A program made the position numbers and the translations under genes. A stretch of 64,000 nt of DNA from Turnera subulata (Eukaryota; Streptophyta; Magnoliopsida; Malpighiales; Passifloraceae), in contig JAKUCV010000388.1 in assembly GCA_028386065.3 (NCBI GenBank), positions 111,005 to 175,004 of the forward strand, in the 5' to 3' direction. Positions 43,490 through 56,170 of this stretch are shown here, one piece after another. How positions within the stretch are numbered: the first letter of the stretch is position 1; each line of letters opens with the position of its first letter. The notes beneath the pieces are model-generated. The model saw nothing but the letters and a program-made list of their open reading frames with translations, was not told the DNA's origin and ran no database searches.

Positions 43490-44290
43490 GTTATCAGATT
43501 TTTCAATCATGTGCCTAGTTCTAAAAAATAGAAATAAATCTTCACAATTTATGTGATAGAGATTAGAGAGTAATATGTATAGTATAACTAATAATAATGA
43601 AGGATTATTTCAATCACTAGCATGGTTGTTAAAATCGGACCGGCCCGGCCGATTCAACCGGGATCCGGAGGCCAGGCCGGTCCAAATACCCTCCGGTTCT
43701 TACGAGTAAATGACCCGGCCGGTTCTACCCGTGTTTTCCGGGTTGATGGGATTAAGGGCGGATCTGGGTATTTCTTTTAGTGGGGGCCGAATTTACCAAC
43801 CTAATTTCTTAGGAGGGCCAAATATATACATTCTGTGGGTGTTATTTGTTTGTTGTGGTTAAAAATACCAAAATGGGTGGGATAAGATTCGAACCCATGT
43901 TGGGGTGCTTGTTCTCAAACATAATAACCACTGAACCAAAGCTATTTTTTGCAAATTTTATCACCATGTACGTATATGAACGGATCTTCAAATTTTATTA
44001 CCATGTATGTATAATAACCACGTTCTCCACTTCCATTCATATTATAGTATTTTTCTTTCTTTTCACCTGTTATTTTATAAGATATCTGAAGATTTAGGTC
44101 ATCTTTTTTACCCTCATTGACCCCCTATTGACCTCCGGTTGAACCCCGATTCTTTTGACCCCTAAGCTAGGCCGGGTCGATGGCCGGGCCGGGTTTAACA
44201 ACCTTGATCACTAGAGTGATACACATAATTAAGAATTTATTTTCATTTTTAAGGGTTTATTATATGCTCCTAGGACACAACATTGAAAAC
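43490..44290. repeat. Decayed MITE of the 54286 type, split by a hAT MITE
   Basis: Left TTTTTCAATCATGTGCCTAG and right GGGTTTATTATATGCTCCTAGGACACAACATTGAAAACTCC resemble the arms of the palindromic MITE at 54286-54532. The hAT-type MITE 43621-44206 sits inside it. Confidence 0.45.
43621..44206. mobile_element. hAT-type MITE, copy 1 (586 bp)
   Basis: The ends CATGGTTGTTAAAATCGG and CCGGGTTTAACAACCTTG are inverted. A perfect 8-bp duplication, atcactag, lies at 43613-43620 and 44207-44214. The interior is rich in CCGGCC words. It shares its ends with 56171-56539 and 57267-57625. An 8-bp target duplication indicates the hAT superfamily. Confidence 0.88.
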
Positions 44291-44551
44291 TCCTAATTAT
44301 AATACGCCTCTCTCCTCTCTCCAAAGAGGCTACTTCCACGAAATTGTAGCACCCAACGACTGAAATAACATTGAAAGTTGCCTAAATCCAGGCCATATTC
44401 ATTATCAGTGCATTACATTTTATACCTTGAGTAACTCTATTAATTTCCATGGTTCCCATATTCACTCAGTTTCTTTTCCCTTTGAAACCTTTCACTTGCT
44501 AATACTACCAGTTACATACATCATCTGAATTCTTGCTACTCTTCTTGAATA
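44215..44551 (+). promoter_or_regulatory. Proximal upstream region of TNL3
   Basis: It contains the conserved CACCCAACGACTGAAATAACATTG (44351-44374), seen also before TNL1 and inverted before TNL2. It is followed by TCATTATCAGTGCATTACATTTTATACCTTGA, and then a leader ending CTACTCTTCTTGAATA before the start codon. Conservation in three paralogues makes it a candidate regulatory or leader element. Confidence 0.4.
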
Positions 44552-47500
44552 ATGGCTATTATGGAATCCTTAGAAGCAAAAGAAGAGCAAGCCTCCTCCT
44601 CTGCAGAGCCTGATGAGTCCGGTCATTATCATGTGTTCTTGAGTTTCAGAGGTCCGGATACCCGATATACCTTCACTGATAACCTTTACAGACAGTTAAC
44701 TGCAGGAGGATATCATGTGTTTCGGGACGATGATGAAATCCAGGCAGGGCAGAATATAAGGTCAGAGCTGGAAAAGGCGATTCAAGAGTCAAGAATATCT
44801 GTGATTGTTTTCTCCAAAGATTACGCTTCCTCAAGATGGTGCTTGGACGAGCTTGTGGTGATCATGAAACGTCACAGAGAAGATGGGCATCATGTCCTGC
44901 CGGTTTTTCATCACGTGGATCCATCTGATGTGAGGCATCAGAGAGGGAGCATTGCTGAATCTTTTGATCAACACGACAACAACAAGGATTTGAAGATGGA
45001 TAGAGTGGAGGGATGGAGAGCAGCATTAAGAGACGTTGCAGCTCTGAAAGGAGTACATCTTATGAAACATAGGTACGTACGTACTAATAGTTTCTGCCTA
45101 GAGAGTATTGTTTTCTTTTATGACCATTTTTGCTTATGGATAATTACATGCCATCCCTGGTTTTCTATCATGCTTTTTAATATTTGCTCGTCTTGATGAC
45201 ATGTAGATATGACTTCGATGTAATTCAAGAAATCGTTAAAATGGTTGGAAACCAAGTGCGGCTCAAAATTCTCAATGCTGCCCCCAAGTTGGTCGGCAGA
45301 GAATCAGAAATGGATCTCATCAACTCATGGGTGCAAGACGGGTCAAGCAATGTTGGCGTAGCAACAATTTGTGGTATAGGTGGAATTGGCAAGACAACTA
45401 TTGCCAGGGAAGTCTATAATATGAACTTCCAGAAGTTTCGGGGTAGTTGCTTTCTTGAAGATGTTAGAGAGATATCAAAGCAACATCAGGGGTTGTTTCA
45501 TTTGCAAACTAAACTTCTTCAAGGCCTAACGAGAAAAGCTGATGTCATGAACTCAATCTTTGGGGTGTCTGAAGGGAGTGCTATGATCAGGCATGTTGTA
45601 AGTCACAAAAAGGTGCTTCTCGTTGTGGATGATGTGCATGATTTGGACCAATACGATAGATTGATTGGAAAGAAAGACTGGTTTTATCCAGGAAGCAAAA
45701 TTATCATTACAACCAAAAAAAAGAATATACCGAGGGCACATGAACGTGACAGGATGTTCGAGATTGGGACATTGGGAGATGATGAATCACTTGAGCTCTT
45801 GAGTTGGCATGCATTTGGCCAAGAACACCCCAGGGATTGCTATGAAAAGTGCTCCAGGGATTTGGTGTGTTATTGCGGTGGACTTCCGTTGGCTCTTCAG
45901 GTTGTGGGTTCTTCTCTATCTGGCACCACAACAGATGTATGGGAGAGTGAACTTCAAAAGTTGGAAGCAAACTCTAACCTCGAAGTTCAAAATGTTCTTC
46001 GGATAAGTTATGATTCTCTTCCAGACCATCACGACAGGAAATTATTCCTTGATCTCGCCTGCTTCTACGACAACGGAATGGACAAAGATTATGCAATTAA
46101 AATATTGGAGGGTTGTGGGTTTAAGTCAGCAGCTGGGATTAGGAATCTCATGGATAGATGTCTAATAAGTTTCAATCATGAAGGTAAGCTGATGATGCAT
46201 CAATTGATCAGAGACGTGGGCCGGGATCTTGCTCGTCAAGAGTCATTAGACAATCCAGGAAAACGAGGAAGAGTGTGGGATAATGAAGATGCCATCTTTG
46301 TATTGACTGAAAACACTGTGAGTACCAATATGCTTTATATTCATGCGATCTTTCTTGTTCAAGCTTTCCATGCCATGTCTGGTTTAAATTAGACTTCTTT
46401 TTTTTTTTTTCTCCTCACATACGTTGCCAAACAGGGTACAGAATCAGTTAGGTGTCTGAGCCTGAGGCTTCCAGTTCCTAATCCACATTCCGCCCAACTC
46501 CCTGGAGGTAATGGTTCAAAAAGGCGTAGGCTAAACTTTTCCTTTTCGACATCAGGGAACGATTCTCCAACAGCTCTGTTTTTTAAGGAGGCATTTGCAA
46601 AGATGAAGTATCTGCAGCTGTTGATTCTCAGTAATGTAGAGCTTGAGGGAGACAACAAGGATATGCCTCGAACATTGGTGTGGTTACAGTGGCATGGATT
46701 CTCTTGGACTCGTATACCAAATGATCTCTGCATCGAAAAACTGGTTGTTCTTGAAATGCCATATAGTAAATTAAGAGAAGTTTGGAGTGGAGTCAGGGTA
46801 TATGCTTCTATCTTCTCATCAGTGTCTACCATGTTTTATTTGTTTGTATACATCATTGCCACTGAACTTGTCATAATAGCAGGAGGACTAATTAATCTCT
46901 TTTTTATCTGGGCAGCATCTCCCGCTTCTAAGAGTACTTGACCTGAGACATTCAGAGGAGCTGACTAGAGCTCCCAACTTCAAAGGACTCCCTAGTCTCG
47001 AGATCTTGCTACTAGAAGGCTGCATAAACCTGAAGGAGGTTGATGGATCTGTTGGAGACCTAGTGAAACTTGAATCTTTAAACCTGAAGGACTGTAAAAA
47101 TATCCGTTTAAAGCTTCCGGTGTTGAAATCTCTCAAAAATATTAATATATCTGGTTGTCTGAATCTCGGAAACTTGCCGAGGGAGTTGCAGAAGTTCGAG
47201 TCCTTGACAGTGCTAGATGCAGGTGGAATCATGATTAATGATTCTTCTAGGGAATCCAAATTGTCTTGGATGCGATCAGCATTGCGGTTTTTTCAACCAC
47301 CAGCTGGAAACGAGTTGCAATCAACCTGCCTCAAGTTGGGGTTTCTCCCTAAGACACTAATAGAGCTACGCCTTGCAGACCGTGGTTTATCAGATAATTT
47401 TTTTGATAGTGATCTTAGAAGCTGCCTGCCGTCATTGAAGCACTTAGATCTTAGTGGAAATGCTATTACATGTCTACCAGAAAGCATCAAGCAACTCCAG

Positions 47501-48519
47501 CTTGAGAATCTTTGGCTAGAGCGATGCAGAAATCTGAAATTAGTTTCTGCGGTCTCGCAAAGCTTGACTGTTTCAGGTTGCGAATCATTGGAAAGGGTTG
47601 AAACTCATCAAAGCTCGTTTCAGGAAAAAACCAGTATCTGTTGCTCGCACTGTGCGATGCTAATTGACTTGGAAGGCTATTTCAAAGTAGAACCAGTTGG
47701 AAACATGGACAGTGAAGTAAAGAAGCATCTGGGATTAGGAAATATTGCAGTCACCCCAGGGACTGATGATCAAGTACTACTGTACAATACAATGGCAGGG
47801 TGGCTGAAGCGTACTAGTATTCTTCAGGTGCATGCTTGCTTGCTGTAATATTTTTGTTGGCTATATAGATATATAGATATAAGCTAATTCGTAACCTTTA
47901 ATTATTTGCAATAATGATTTTGTGTGGATTAATTAATTAATTAATTCCATCGGCATTAATTATTTCATATATATAGGTATCAAGGGAGCATGCAATGCAT
48001 AGCGTTTTTCTACCAGGAGGAGCGGACGTGGCTGCAGATTGGTTTGATCACCCATATCGCACCCGGAGAGGAGAGGGGGAAGCTGCATACATACGTTTCC
48101 ATCTTTTACCAGGGGAGGTTGGCCATAAGCTCATTGGTTTTAGTTTATGCCTTAAATATTGCCTTAAATATCCGCAAAGAAAAACAGAAGAAGAAGAACC
48201 TGGTCTGTTTGGTTTTGGTTTAGATATCAGCAACGAAACTACGGGAAAAAATCATCACTATGCACCAAAAGTTCATGGCATTCCAAGATCAGTCGGGGAT
48301 ATGTTAATGTGGTTGAGTTACTGGAGGCTTGAAGAACTTGGAGATGTCATCCTCTTGAGAGAAGGTGATCAGGTAAAGCTTACACTCCAGCCGTCGTGGT
48401 TAGTTGATGCAAAAGAGTGGGGGATACGTCTTATATATAACCAGCTGGGGGAGGAGGAGCAGGAGAAGGAGAATTTTGGTATGGCTTCGGCAGTAGTTAG
48501 TAACTTCATTAGTAACTAG
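44552..48519 (+). CDS. TNL3: complete TIR-NB-ARC-LRR-C-JID immune receptor
   Basis: Five exons by GT-AG sites: 44552-45072, 45207-46317, 46435-46797, 46916-47827, 47977-48519, encoding 1149 residues with no stop. Such proteins are cytoplasmic/nuclear receptors that sense pathogen effectors. On activation, TIR domains assemble and cleave NAD+ to start EDS1-dependent immunity. TIR about 25-165 (HVFLSFRGPDTR; catalytic-type Glu100 in WCLDELV). NB-ARC about 195-545 (P-loop GIGGIGKTT 230-238; kinase 2 LLVVDDVHD; RNBS-B GSKIIITTKKK; GGLPLAL; MHD position reads MHQ at 504-506). LRR about 600-920 (e.g. LKHLDLSGNAITCLPESIKQ). C-JID from 970 (SVFLPGG, GFSLCLKYC, WLSYWRLEELGD, EWGIRLIYNQ). The exon plan matches TNL1 and TNL2. 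This is the only family member here without a lesion. The start is the first ATG and precedes the conserved ME(S/F)LEA.EE..SS leader. No effector specificity can be inferred. Confidence 0.93.
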
Positions 48520-48649
48520 TAAGTACAACTTCACATTCAGAGATGTAAAGAGCCAATATCGTAGCATCCCTTCCCACTCTCTCTAATACATAGATGTACA
48601 ACAATACATGCTTACAAGTTCTTAATCAACGAAAAGCCGGCCAGGGAGT
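48520..48649. other. Short convergent spacer between TNL3 and the GDSL gene
   Basis: About 130 bp separate the two stop codons, so the 3' UTRs must be short or overlap as antisense transcripts. Its sequence is repeated at 16840-16960. Confidence 0.5.
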
Positions 48650-50063
48650 CTATGATCGCGTGGAAACGAATTGTGGTAGAACTTGTTTAATAAGGGTATC
48701 AAAAATGTATTTGTAGGCAGCCTCAGTTGGATGAATGGCATCCCAAAACAAGAACTGGGAAGCTCTTCCACATGTGGGTGTTGCAGAATGGCACAGGGTT
48801 GCTAGTTCCACTAAACCTGTTCCACAGCATCCTCTGTGTACTTCTGTGAAACCTGTTGTGTCAAAATAAATTTAAGTCCTTGGTGTACCAGGCAGAGTCC
48901 TTGGTCTAAATAAATTAGCAGCAGAAGTCCATGGTGTACCCACAGTAATAAATTAAGTAGGCCAATACCTCCTATGTGGCAAATGCTATGCTATTTAAGC
49001 TTACCATAGTTCTGTGGATGATTAATCATGCCCATCAATGGGTCATAAATGTTGGCGTAGACAATTCTGCTCCCTGGAAGTGATTTCTGTAGGTTGGTTA
49101 TCAGTCCTTTAAGCTTTTCATTGTAGGATTGTGAGTCTGTATTCTCTTCACTTATGCAGGACGGATCACTTGGTTGCTTGAAGTTTATTGTTCTTTGAAA
49201 GGGAACACACCCAATTGGAGGCAGTCCAGCAATTGCAATAGAACGGCCTCCTAGATTGTGCAGATCCTATAAATTGTTTTAGAGAAAATAAAAACTTAAA
49301 AGAACCATCGGTACTTTTACAAAAACTTAGAGGGGTGAAGTTTCGGATTCGAGTCCTACCTTCAGCATTGACTAGTGTAAAAAAATAAAAATAAAAGACC
49401 AGTCACAAATATTGATGTAACGCGAAATTAGAGTGTTCTTACCTTTACAGAATTTTGCAGAATATTCAGAAGAAAGTCATGATACCCACCAATATTGTTG
49501 AACTGTTGCCTCCTTGTGGGTGCATCATAGTAGTTATCAATAATGTCATTTGTGCCTGCACTAACAATAATGAAAGCACCCTCAATTATCCTACTACCTT
49601 CCTCTTCTCCTACAATGCCTTTGAGCCTGGTGATATAGTTCCTGAACATCTCAAGTTGCTTGGAAATTGACATGATTCCAGCTGCAGCAGCTGTCAGGTT
49701 ATCGTACCCTGATCCTGCGGACGCGAAACAGACCCCGTTTCGGATGTCATCATCAGACAATGCTGGATCAAGGAAAGGAGGGACAGTGTCTTTGATGCCA
49801 AGGAAACTGGCTGCAAAGTCAGGCAAGAGCTTCCCATTGGAAAACCTTCCTGTAGGAATGTGGTTTGGGAAATCCTGACCATATGGTTGGTGGTTGCCTT
49901 TGAATGCTGTATTAAGATAGTTGTTGTTGCCAGTGTCTACTGTGGAATCTCCAAAAACAAGAATGGCAGAGAACTTTGGTAGTGGTTCAGCTATGGCAAT
50001 GGTACAGATGGTAATAATAATATTGATGGCTGCCAATGCTTGAAGTAGAACAAGAGTTGCCAT
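48650..50063 (-). CDS. GDSL esterase/lipase (extracellular, EXL-like), three exons
   Basis: Exons on the minus strand: 50063-49443, 49266-49005, 48852-48650 (621+262+203 nt), encoding 361 residues, the usual length for plant GDSL lipases. A hydrophobic signal peptide covers about residues 1-25 (LVLLQALAAINIIITICTIAIA). Block I FGDSTVDTGNNN holds the nucleophile Ser40. Block II is FASAGSGYD (Gly117), block III SAGTNDI (Asn172), and block V DAIHPTE supplies Asp332 and His335. All catalytic positions are present. These secreted enzymes hydrolyse acyl esters such as lipids, cutin precursors or acetylated cell-wall components. The natural substrate cannot be told. Introns have GT-AG ends (donors GTAAGAACAC and GTAAGCTTAA). 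It converges on TNL3. Pieces of it are scattered through the cluster at 16138, 19070-21445, 35005, 40850 and 42490. Confidence 0.92.
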
Positions 50064-50150
50064 AGATAAATTTTAGATGTCTCACTTTTCTATAAACTGG
50101 CTCTTCATTTATTGAGAGGATCAATCCTTGTAGTATGTTATATAAAGACT
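50064..50150 (-). promoter_or_regulatory. Core promoter and 5' leader of the GDSL gene
   Basis: On the minus strand CTTTATATAACAT (about 50134-50146) is a TATA box about 75-80 bp before the ATG, leaving a leader of roughly 45-50 nt. A second copy of the start-codon context (ATCTATGGCAACTCTTAAG, about 50149-50167 minus) lies upstream of the TATA box, a small local duplication. Confidence 0.5.
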
Positions 50151-52060
50151 TAAGAGTTGCCATAGATGATGGATTACTCTTTGATTTGATGACTCACCTG
50201 TTACAATGGCTCGTCATTAATTTGTGGAGAAATAGAAGGCTCTTTTTTTTTTTTGAGAATTCTAAAACCCTGTAATATGTAGTAATAACCCTTGTACGAT
50301 AATTCTATGGTGGTAGGTGGCTAATTAAATGGGAATAAAGATGACAAGAAATAGAATCTTTTTTTCTCATTTCTTTGATTTCCCTTCTGGTTTACTTACA
50401 GAATTAGCTGTCAACTGGAGGAAGATTAATGGAGTGAAAGTGATGCAGCCTACATTAAGGTTAGTCATAGAAAAAAAATGGCTTAGGACATTAGCATTAG
50501 GCTAGGGAGGTCTCGGGTTCGAATCTTCAAGGTAAGCTAAAAATCCCCATCCGAAAATTCACCTACCATAGGTGTGCAACCTGGATTGGATTCGAATAGG
50601 AAACCAAAAAATGATGAAACACTAAGTTAGCTAACATTAGGCATGGTAAGAGATGAGCAGAGTTGCGACACCAAGACACTAGATTGACTATGTTAAGGTT
50701 GTCCTCTAGTAAGCTCTGATCTCAAACTTTAAAGCCTTGTCTATCTGTGTATAATTAAATGTGAAAAGAAATGTCCAATTATTGTGACTATATAAAAATA
50801 GTTAATTTCTTCACTAGCAATTTTTGAATTCGTTAATCAATACCTGGGCATAGCTTCAAATAAACAATCACAATAATATTATATTTGTGAAAAGAATATC
50901 CAAGAACCAACCTTTGGAGAAATTTCCCAAGAACAAGATATATGGGCTTGGGAAGCACAACTCAATTAGCCCCATTACTTGCACAAATTTGAATTGGGTT
51001 TGGTACATTAATGCTTAAATTGGGCTGTTTTGCGACCGAAGAGAAAAGAAAACAGAACCAAAGGAAAAGAAGTAACTGCAATGGAATTACTTTACATTTT
51101 GTTCCAACTCACTATGAAACGATTCATTTCTCAAATTGCCAAAACATTTGGAGCAAATGGAAGAAGGAATGTTTAATACTCAAAATGGGTCACAAGAATA
51201 GGTCCAAATTTCAATGCAAATCGTTTTGTTTGGTTAAGTTTTTTTTTTTATATATATATACCATACCCCAGCGGTCAGCTGGACTAATCTTTCCCTATGA
51301 TTCTACATGTCTAAAAAACTAGTATTAATATCTAGACAAGTTAAATAATTCACAACTCATGCCAATTAAGCACAAACTAACATGGCAAAAAAATGAATCA
51401 AACAAAAGAGGATATCTATATGATGTACTTTATGCAAACATTAATGAGATATATAGTGGATTGACTTCTCCCACCATTAATCCAAAGTGTCCACATCATA
51501 GTAATGGTGTAATAACTTGCCCAAGCTACCAGGCATTAAATTGTCTCCACATTTTTTTTGGGCGGTAATTTGTCTCCACATATTTGCCTGTGTTTTTCTG
51601 CCATCACTTTCAATATTGGGCCCTCTTAGCCTGTCTTGGTAATTTGTTGACCGTACACTTTGACTTGGCCCATTAAATCTGGACACAGAATTGGCAGGAC
51701 CACTATTAAACCCAAAATGGAAATTTGTTTTGCCCAAACGCTTTGCTTAGCAAGATAGTAATACTTATAGAATGAATCCATGCACATACATAGATAAATA
51801 CAGATTTTTATGGAAATAAAATTAATTTTCAATAAAAATAAAAAAATTAATAATTAAATAGGAAATATTGTCTTTTTAAGATTCTCTTCTTTTCTCGTTT
51901 TGTTACTAATTTAGTGAAGACATTCTTGGAGGAATAAAGGTTAATCTAAAGTCTTTTTCTTTCCTTTATCAAAAAGTATTTCTCTTTCCCATTTTTAATT
52001 TTTTTTTTGCTTTGGTACTTGTATCTTAGGCTAGTATACCTTTAAGAGATATCAGTGGAT
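50151..52060. other. Spacer with a SINE-like fragment
   Basis: No gene. At 50465-50605 TAGGGAGGTCTCGGGTTCGAATC has a good RNA polymerase III B box (GGTTCGAATC, 50517-50526), followed by AAATCCCCATCCGAAAATTCACC and GGTGTGCAACCTGGATTGGATT. The last part is repeated at 63110-63175. The rest is AT-rich and unrecognised. Confidence 0.45.
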
Positions 52061-54285
52061 CCAGATTATTCCAGATCAATGCATGATAGGAACTATAAAT
52101 GTTGGTGCCGTTAGCCTCTAGAGTGTTGCGTTCTCAAAACTCAAACTCAAGATCCTTTGGTTCAGTTAGAATAGCTCCAACTAGTTATCTTTCCATTAGG
52201 TTTTATCCTCATGAGTTGAGCTTCTCGTTATGTTTTAAATTAATTAGTATTATATTTTGCTTTTAAGAAAAGTGACAAGGCTGGGAGATTTTGTTCATTT
52301 CCAATGCTAAAAGCAAATTATATCATCTTGGCTAGCAATTTTTTGACCTATGATGCCAAGACACTCGATCTCTATGACAATTTTGGGGGAACCAAATATA
52401 ATAAGATAAAACTATACACGAGCAATGTTTTTTTTTTTCAAGAATATATGACTGAGAAATTTTATTACATATCGTGGGAGATCTACTACCACAATGTCCG
52501 GAAACATGAAACAAGCATTACAAAAATAATTTATTTGACCAAGTAGTACAAAAGAAATCATAGCTACCTTTACTATCTGGCTGCATGTAGATTTCATAAC
52601 CATGCATATTCATATATAATATGAACATTAATGAGATTATCTATCCCAACCACTCCTGATCTTGATTTCACTCATCTCAGAACTTATTGGATTAATTATT
52701 GACTGCAAATCTTAGCAATCTTAGAAATCTGAATGTGCACCACAGAATTCAAATTGCACCAACACCAAACAAGAACATGGCTAGCCTGAAAAGAACACGT
52801 ATGGTAATTAATCAGTGAGTTATACCAAATGTGCAAATTAAGATCTCTCATGGATCATGGAGGATTGCAGTGCGTGCAATCATGCAAGAAAGGACAAACG
52901 AACTTGTTAGGTACCTTCATTTATGGTTCACAATGATACGTGCAGTACATCTCAACAACTTATGTTCGCTGTTCTAGCTAGCTTGCTCTCCCAAGTTTTA
53001 ATTTATGATTATATTTTATTCGAAAATTTGTTAGCGCCGAGAGTAGCTCGATATACAAGCTTGGCCTCTTTTCATCCGATGTCGAACAATTATTCACACT
53101 TGATACTCAACAGATCTAGAATACTCGATTGATTGTTGGAGTATTGCATTGCTTATCATATTGTGTATGTCACCAAGGAAGATAAAATGGCAATAATTTC
53201 AAGTTGCAACCTAATTATTATATCGATATGATCCAAAGGGGTTCTTAGCTAGCAAAGATGGACTTCGTGGAACTCTATTAACCACTTTTGTGTGTTTCAA
53301 TTGAAGACATATATAACTTTCCAGCTCTTGAGCTATTAATGTGTTGGCATCTTTGGTATCTGTCTTGTTTCGGGTCCAGTCTCTATGCAATACCTTTTTC
53401 TTTACGTATATATGCTCCTTTTCCACAATGTTTTCGAATCGTTATTATTCAGTATTAGTCTATATGCATATATGTCTTATATGTATATATTTATCTCTCA
53501 TTTGTTTATTGTTTTGATGGAGGAATTCTTTCGACTCGTAATGATTAGGGAAATAATATTCGTCATGAGTTATTATCAAAATACTATATAATATACCAAT
53601 GGGCTTGTAGCATACCAATGGACTTGTGTCAAAAGCAGGTGAGGTTTCGGATTCAAGTCTCACTTTTCCTGGATTAGTATAAAAAAATACTATAAAATAT
53701 TACACTTTTATGAGTGAATGAAAATATTAGTAATTTTAGGACAAGGGGGCGGATATATATACATATAGGCCCATATATATATACAAAAATTACTTGCAAT
53801 GTGTGAAATAAAAGACCCTTGATTTGTTAAATCCTATTCACTTTTAGGAAGAGAAAATGGAAACCTATCACCAGTTTAACGTGTGGCTAAGTTTCAAGAA
53901 AATCGACCCTAATCCACATGGGTCCTTGTGAAAAAATTATGGATGTGCAAGAGATATATCTTCTTTAAAGGGGACTTCTTCAGGTGATGTTAGATCTTAC
54001 CAACCCACTATAATTTAGAGTTGGGGTCACAATAATATATACTCACATGTTTTGATAAGTTAAAAACTTGACATTTCACCAAATAAATCGCAGGGATCCT
54101 CCATGCATTGCAGTTCTTAAAAAGTGCATAGTGTGGACAAGCAAATGAAACCACTTCATTAAATGCATGATCTACTATACAACAAAAGGGCATTGATGGC
54201 TTATGCCCACCTTCTTTTCAACAGCTTACAATGCCCACTATATTGAGCAATTGCAATATGCATTACCAAAAATATTTAACAAAAA
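52061..54285. other. Spacer with dispersed-repeat scraps
   Basis: 52070-52190 matches the SINE-like repeat at 18890-19030. 53600-53690 (GTGAGGTTTCGGATTCAAGTCTCAC) matches 49325-49390 in GDSL intron 1. No supported gene. Open frames of 60-80 codons here are chance events in AT-rich DNA. Confidence 0.4.
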
Positions 54286-54532
54286 GGTTTTTCTATTTTG
54301 TGCCCTAAGGGCACATGATAAGCCACTAAATAAGAAAATGGATTTTATAATTAATGAGTGTTATTTCCTTAGTGACTGAAATAACTTTTCTATAAACAAT
54401 GATTATGTTGTGTAATTAATTCAATGAAAGGTTATTTCAGTCACAATAGAAATAATATTCATTAATTATGGAAATTTATTTCTTTATTTAGTGGCTTATC
54501 ATGTGCCCCTAGGGCACAAGATAGAAAAACCC
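54286..54532. mobile_element. Palindromic MITE (~247 bp)
   Basis: The left arm GGTTTTTCTATTTTGTGCCCTAAGGGCACATGATAAGCCACTAAATAAG and the right arm CTTTATTTAGTGGCTTATCATGTGCCCCTAGGGCACAAGATAGAAAAACC are inverted copies of about 50 bp. Inner sequences (AATAATATTCATTAATTATG / ATAATTAATGAGTGTTATTT; TGACTGAAATAAC / GTTATTTCAGTCA) continue the pairing. Nearly the whole unit can fold into a hairpin. Target duplication not clear. Confidence 0.75.
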
Positions 54533-56170
54533 TTATCAAAATAATCCAAAAAAATGTATCATCAAATGATGTGGTAGTTGATTTAAGCCACATCGATCAT
54601 AAATGATTCTAGCAAGTATAAACCCTCAATCGCCACATCATTTGGTGCACAACTTTAGTATAATTTGTCCGTGCACATTTTGAATCGTCTTAAACCAGTT
54701 TATAACCAAATATAGTACAAATTTAGGATAAAATAATTTACTCAAAACAGATAGGACCTTCAATACTCCACGGTGCCATATCTTCATTGATTTTGTGAGT
54801 TCACGAGGACTATGATTTTTAAACCTTCTACAAACCAAAACTTCAACTACTTAATTAGATAAGGGGAAACACCAAGAAATAACTATACATGTAATTGAAT
54901 ACCTAATTAATCTCTCTTTAATTAGACCCTGTAATTTCAAGGGTTTGTTGGTTGACTCTAATCTTGTCATCCCTAAACACATTCCGATGGTTGATTGATT
55001 GATTGAATCAAATCTCTGGACTCAAATTTGGTAATTTGTCGCTAGTGAGATTTTAGAATTGCCACTCAAAAAAAACGAAATCTTCCATATCCACTTTGAA
55101 GATAATAAGCAATTAAACTTACCACAGATACACTGAATCAAGAGAGATTGATCACATATATATTAAGGCCAAACCGCACCGCTCGTGTATCGAATTTAAC
55201 TTAGGATAAAGCAAACAAAAACACTACAATAAATATTACTTGCCAGCTAACTTGCACCAGACAAATCTATGGCTCAAGATTATGCACCAAAATTATCATC
55301 ACCGTACTGCACCTAGAGATAATAACCTCCTCTCCAAGCACCACCATCAAAAAAAAATTAAAGTACAATACGGTAAGTAAGTTTAATAGCTGCCTAGAGG
55401 GTACTCATGATCCTCCTAAATTAAATTAAATTAAAATTGTATGTGTGTATATATGTGTACTCAAGTACCAATGATGATTGATTACCCACCAACTTATTAG
55501 ATTTAATTAATTAGTGCTTCCACCTTGGCTTTAGTGTAAAGACAGACTTGCCTCACGTTGTTCAATTATGGACTTTTCTTGATCTAAGACTAAGCTCTCT
55601 CTCTGTAGCCTGTTTTTTTTTTTTTTTTAGTTTTTGGATTCAATCTTAATTACACTAAGAATCTTGCAGCTAATTGGCTGCAGGGGAAGGCCCGCCTCGT
55701 GCGTTTTCTTAAAGATGATTATTAATTATTGTTAAACTTATAACCTTAATTTTGAGCTTTGTGAGAACTGTGGTCGGTGCCAGAAACCTCCATGCCACGA
55801 AGCTTCCTCGTATATGTAGTAGTAATGGACAAATAGACTTGGTTGGGGATAATTCAGAGTACTTCTTAAAGTAGTAGTACTTCAAAGTGTAAAACTACCG
55901 TTTTTAGTAATGATTAATTAAAATAACCTACCATTTCTAGTACGGCTGTTGTAATTAATTGGTAGTATAGTACTGGTAATAATCCATTTGTTGAGGAAGG
56001 TATGGTAGTTATTATGTGTATTAACTATTATCCAAATACTAACTCCTTTGTTTAGTGAGCTTTTAGTGAGGGTTAGCTTAGATATTAATGGCAAGATAAT
56101 TTGCTCACCTTTGTAGGGTTTTTGGGACGGCTTAGCTTGTTTGCTTTAGGGGATAATTAATTAGTGTAAC
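54533..56170. other. AT-rich spacer
   Basis: No gene or repeat recognised, apart from a poly(T) run at 55613-55630. Confidence 0.3.
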
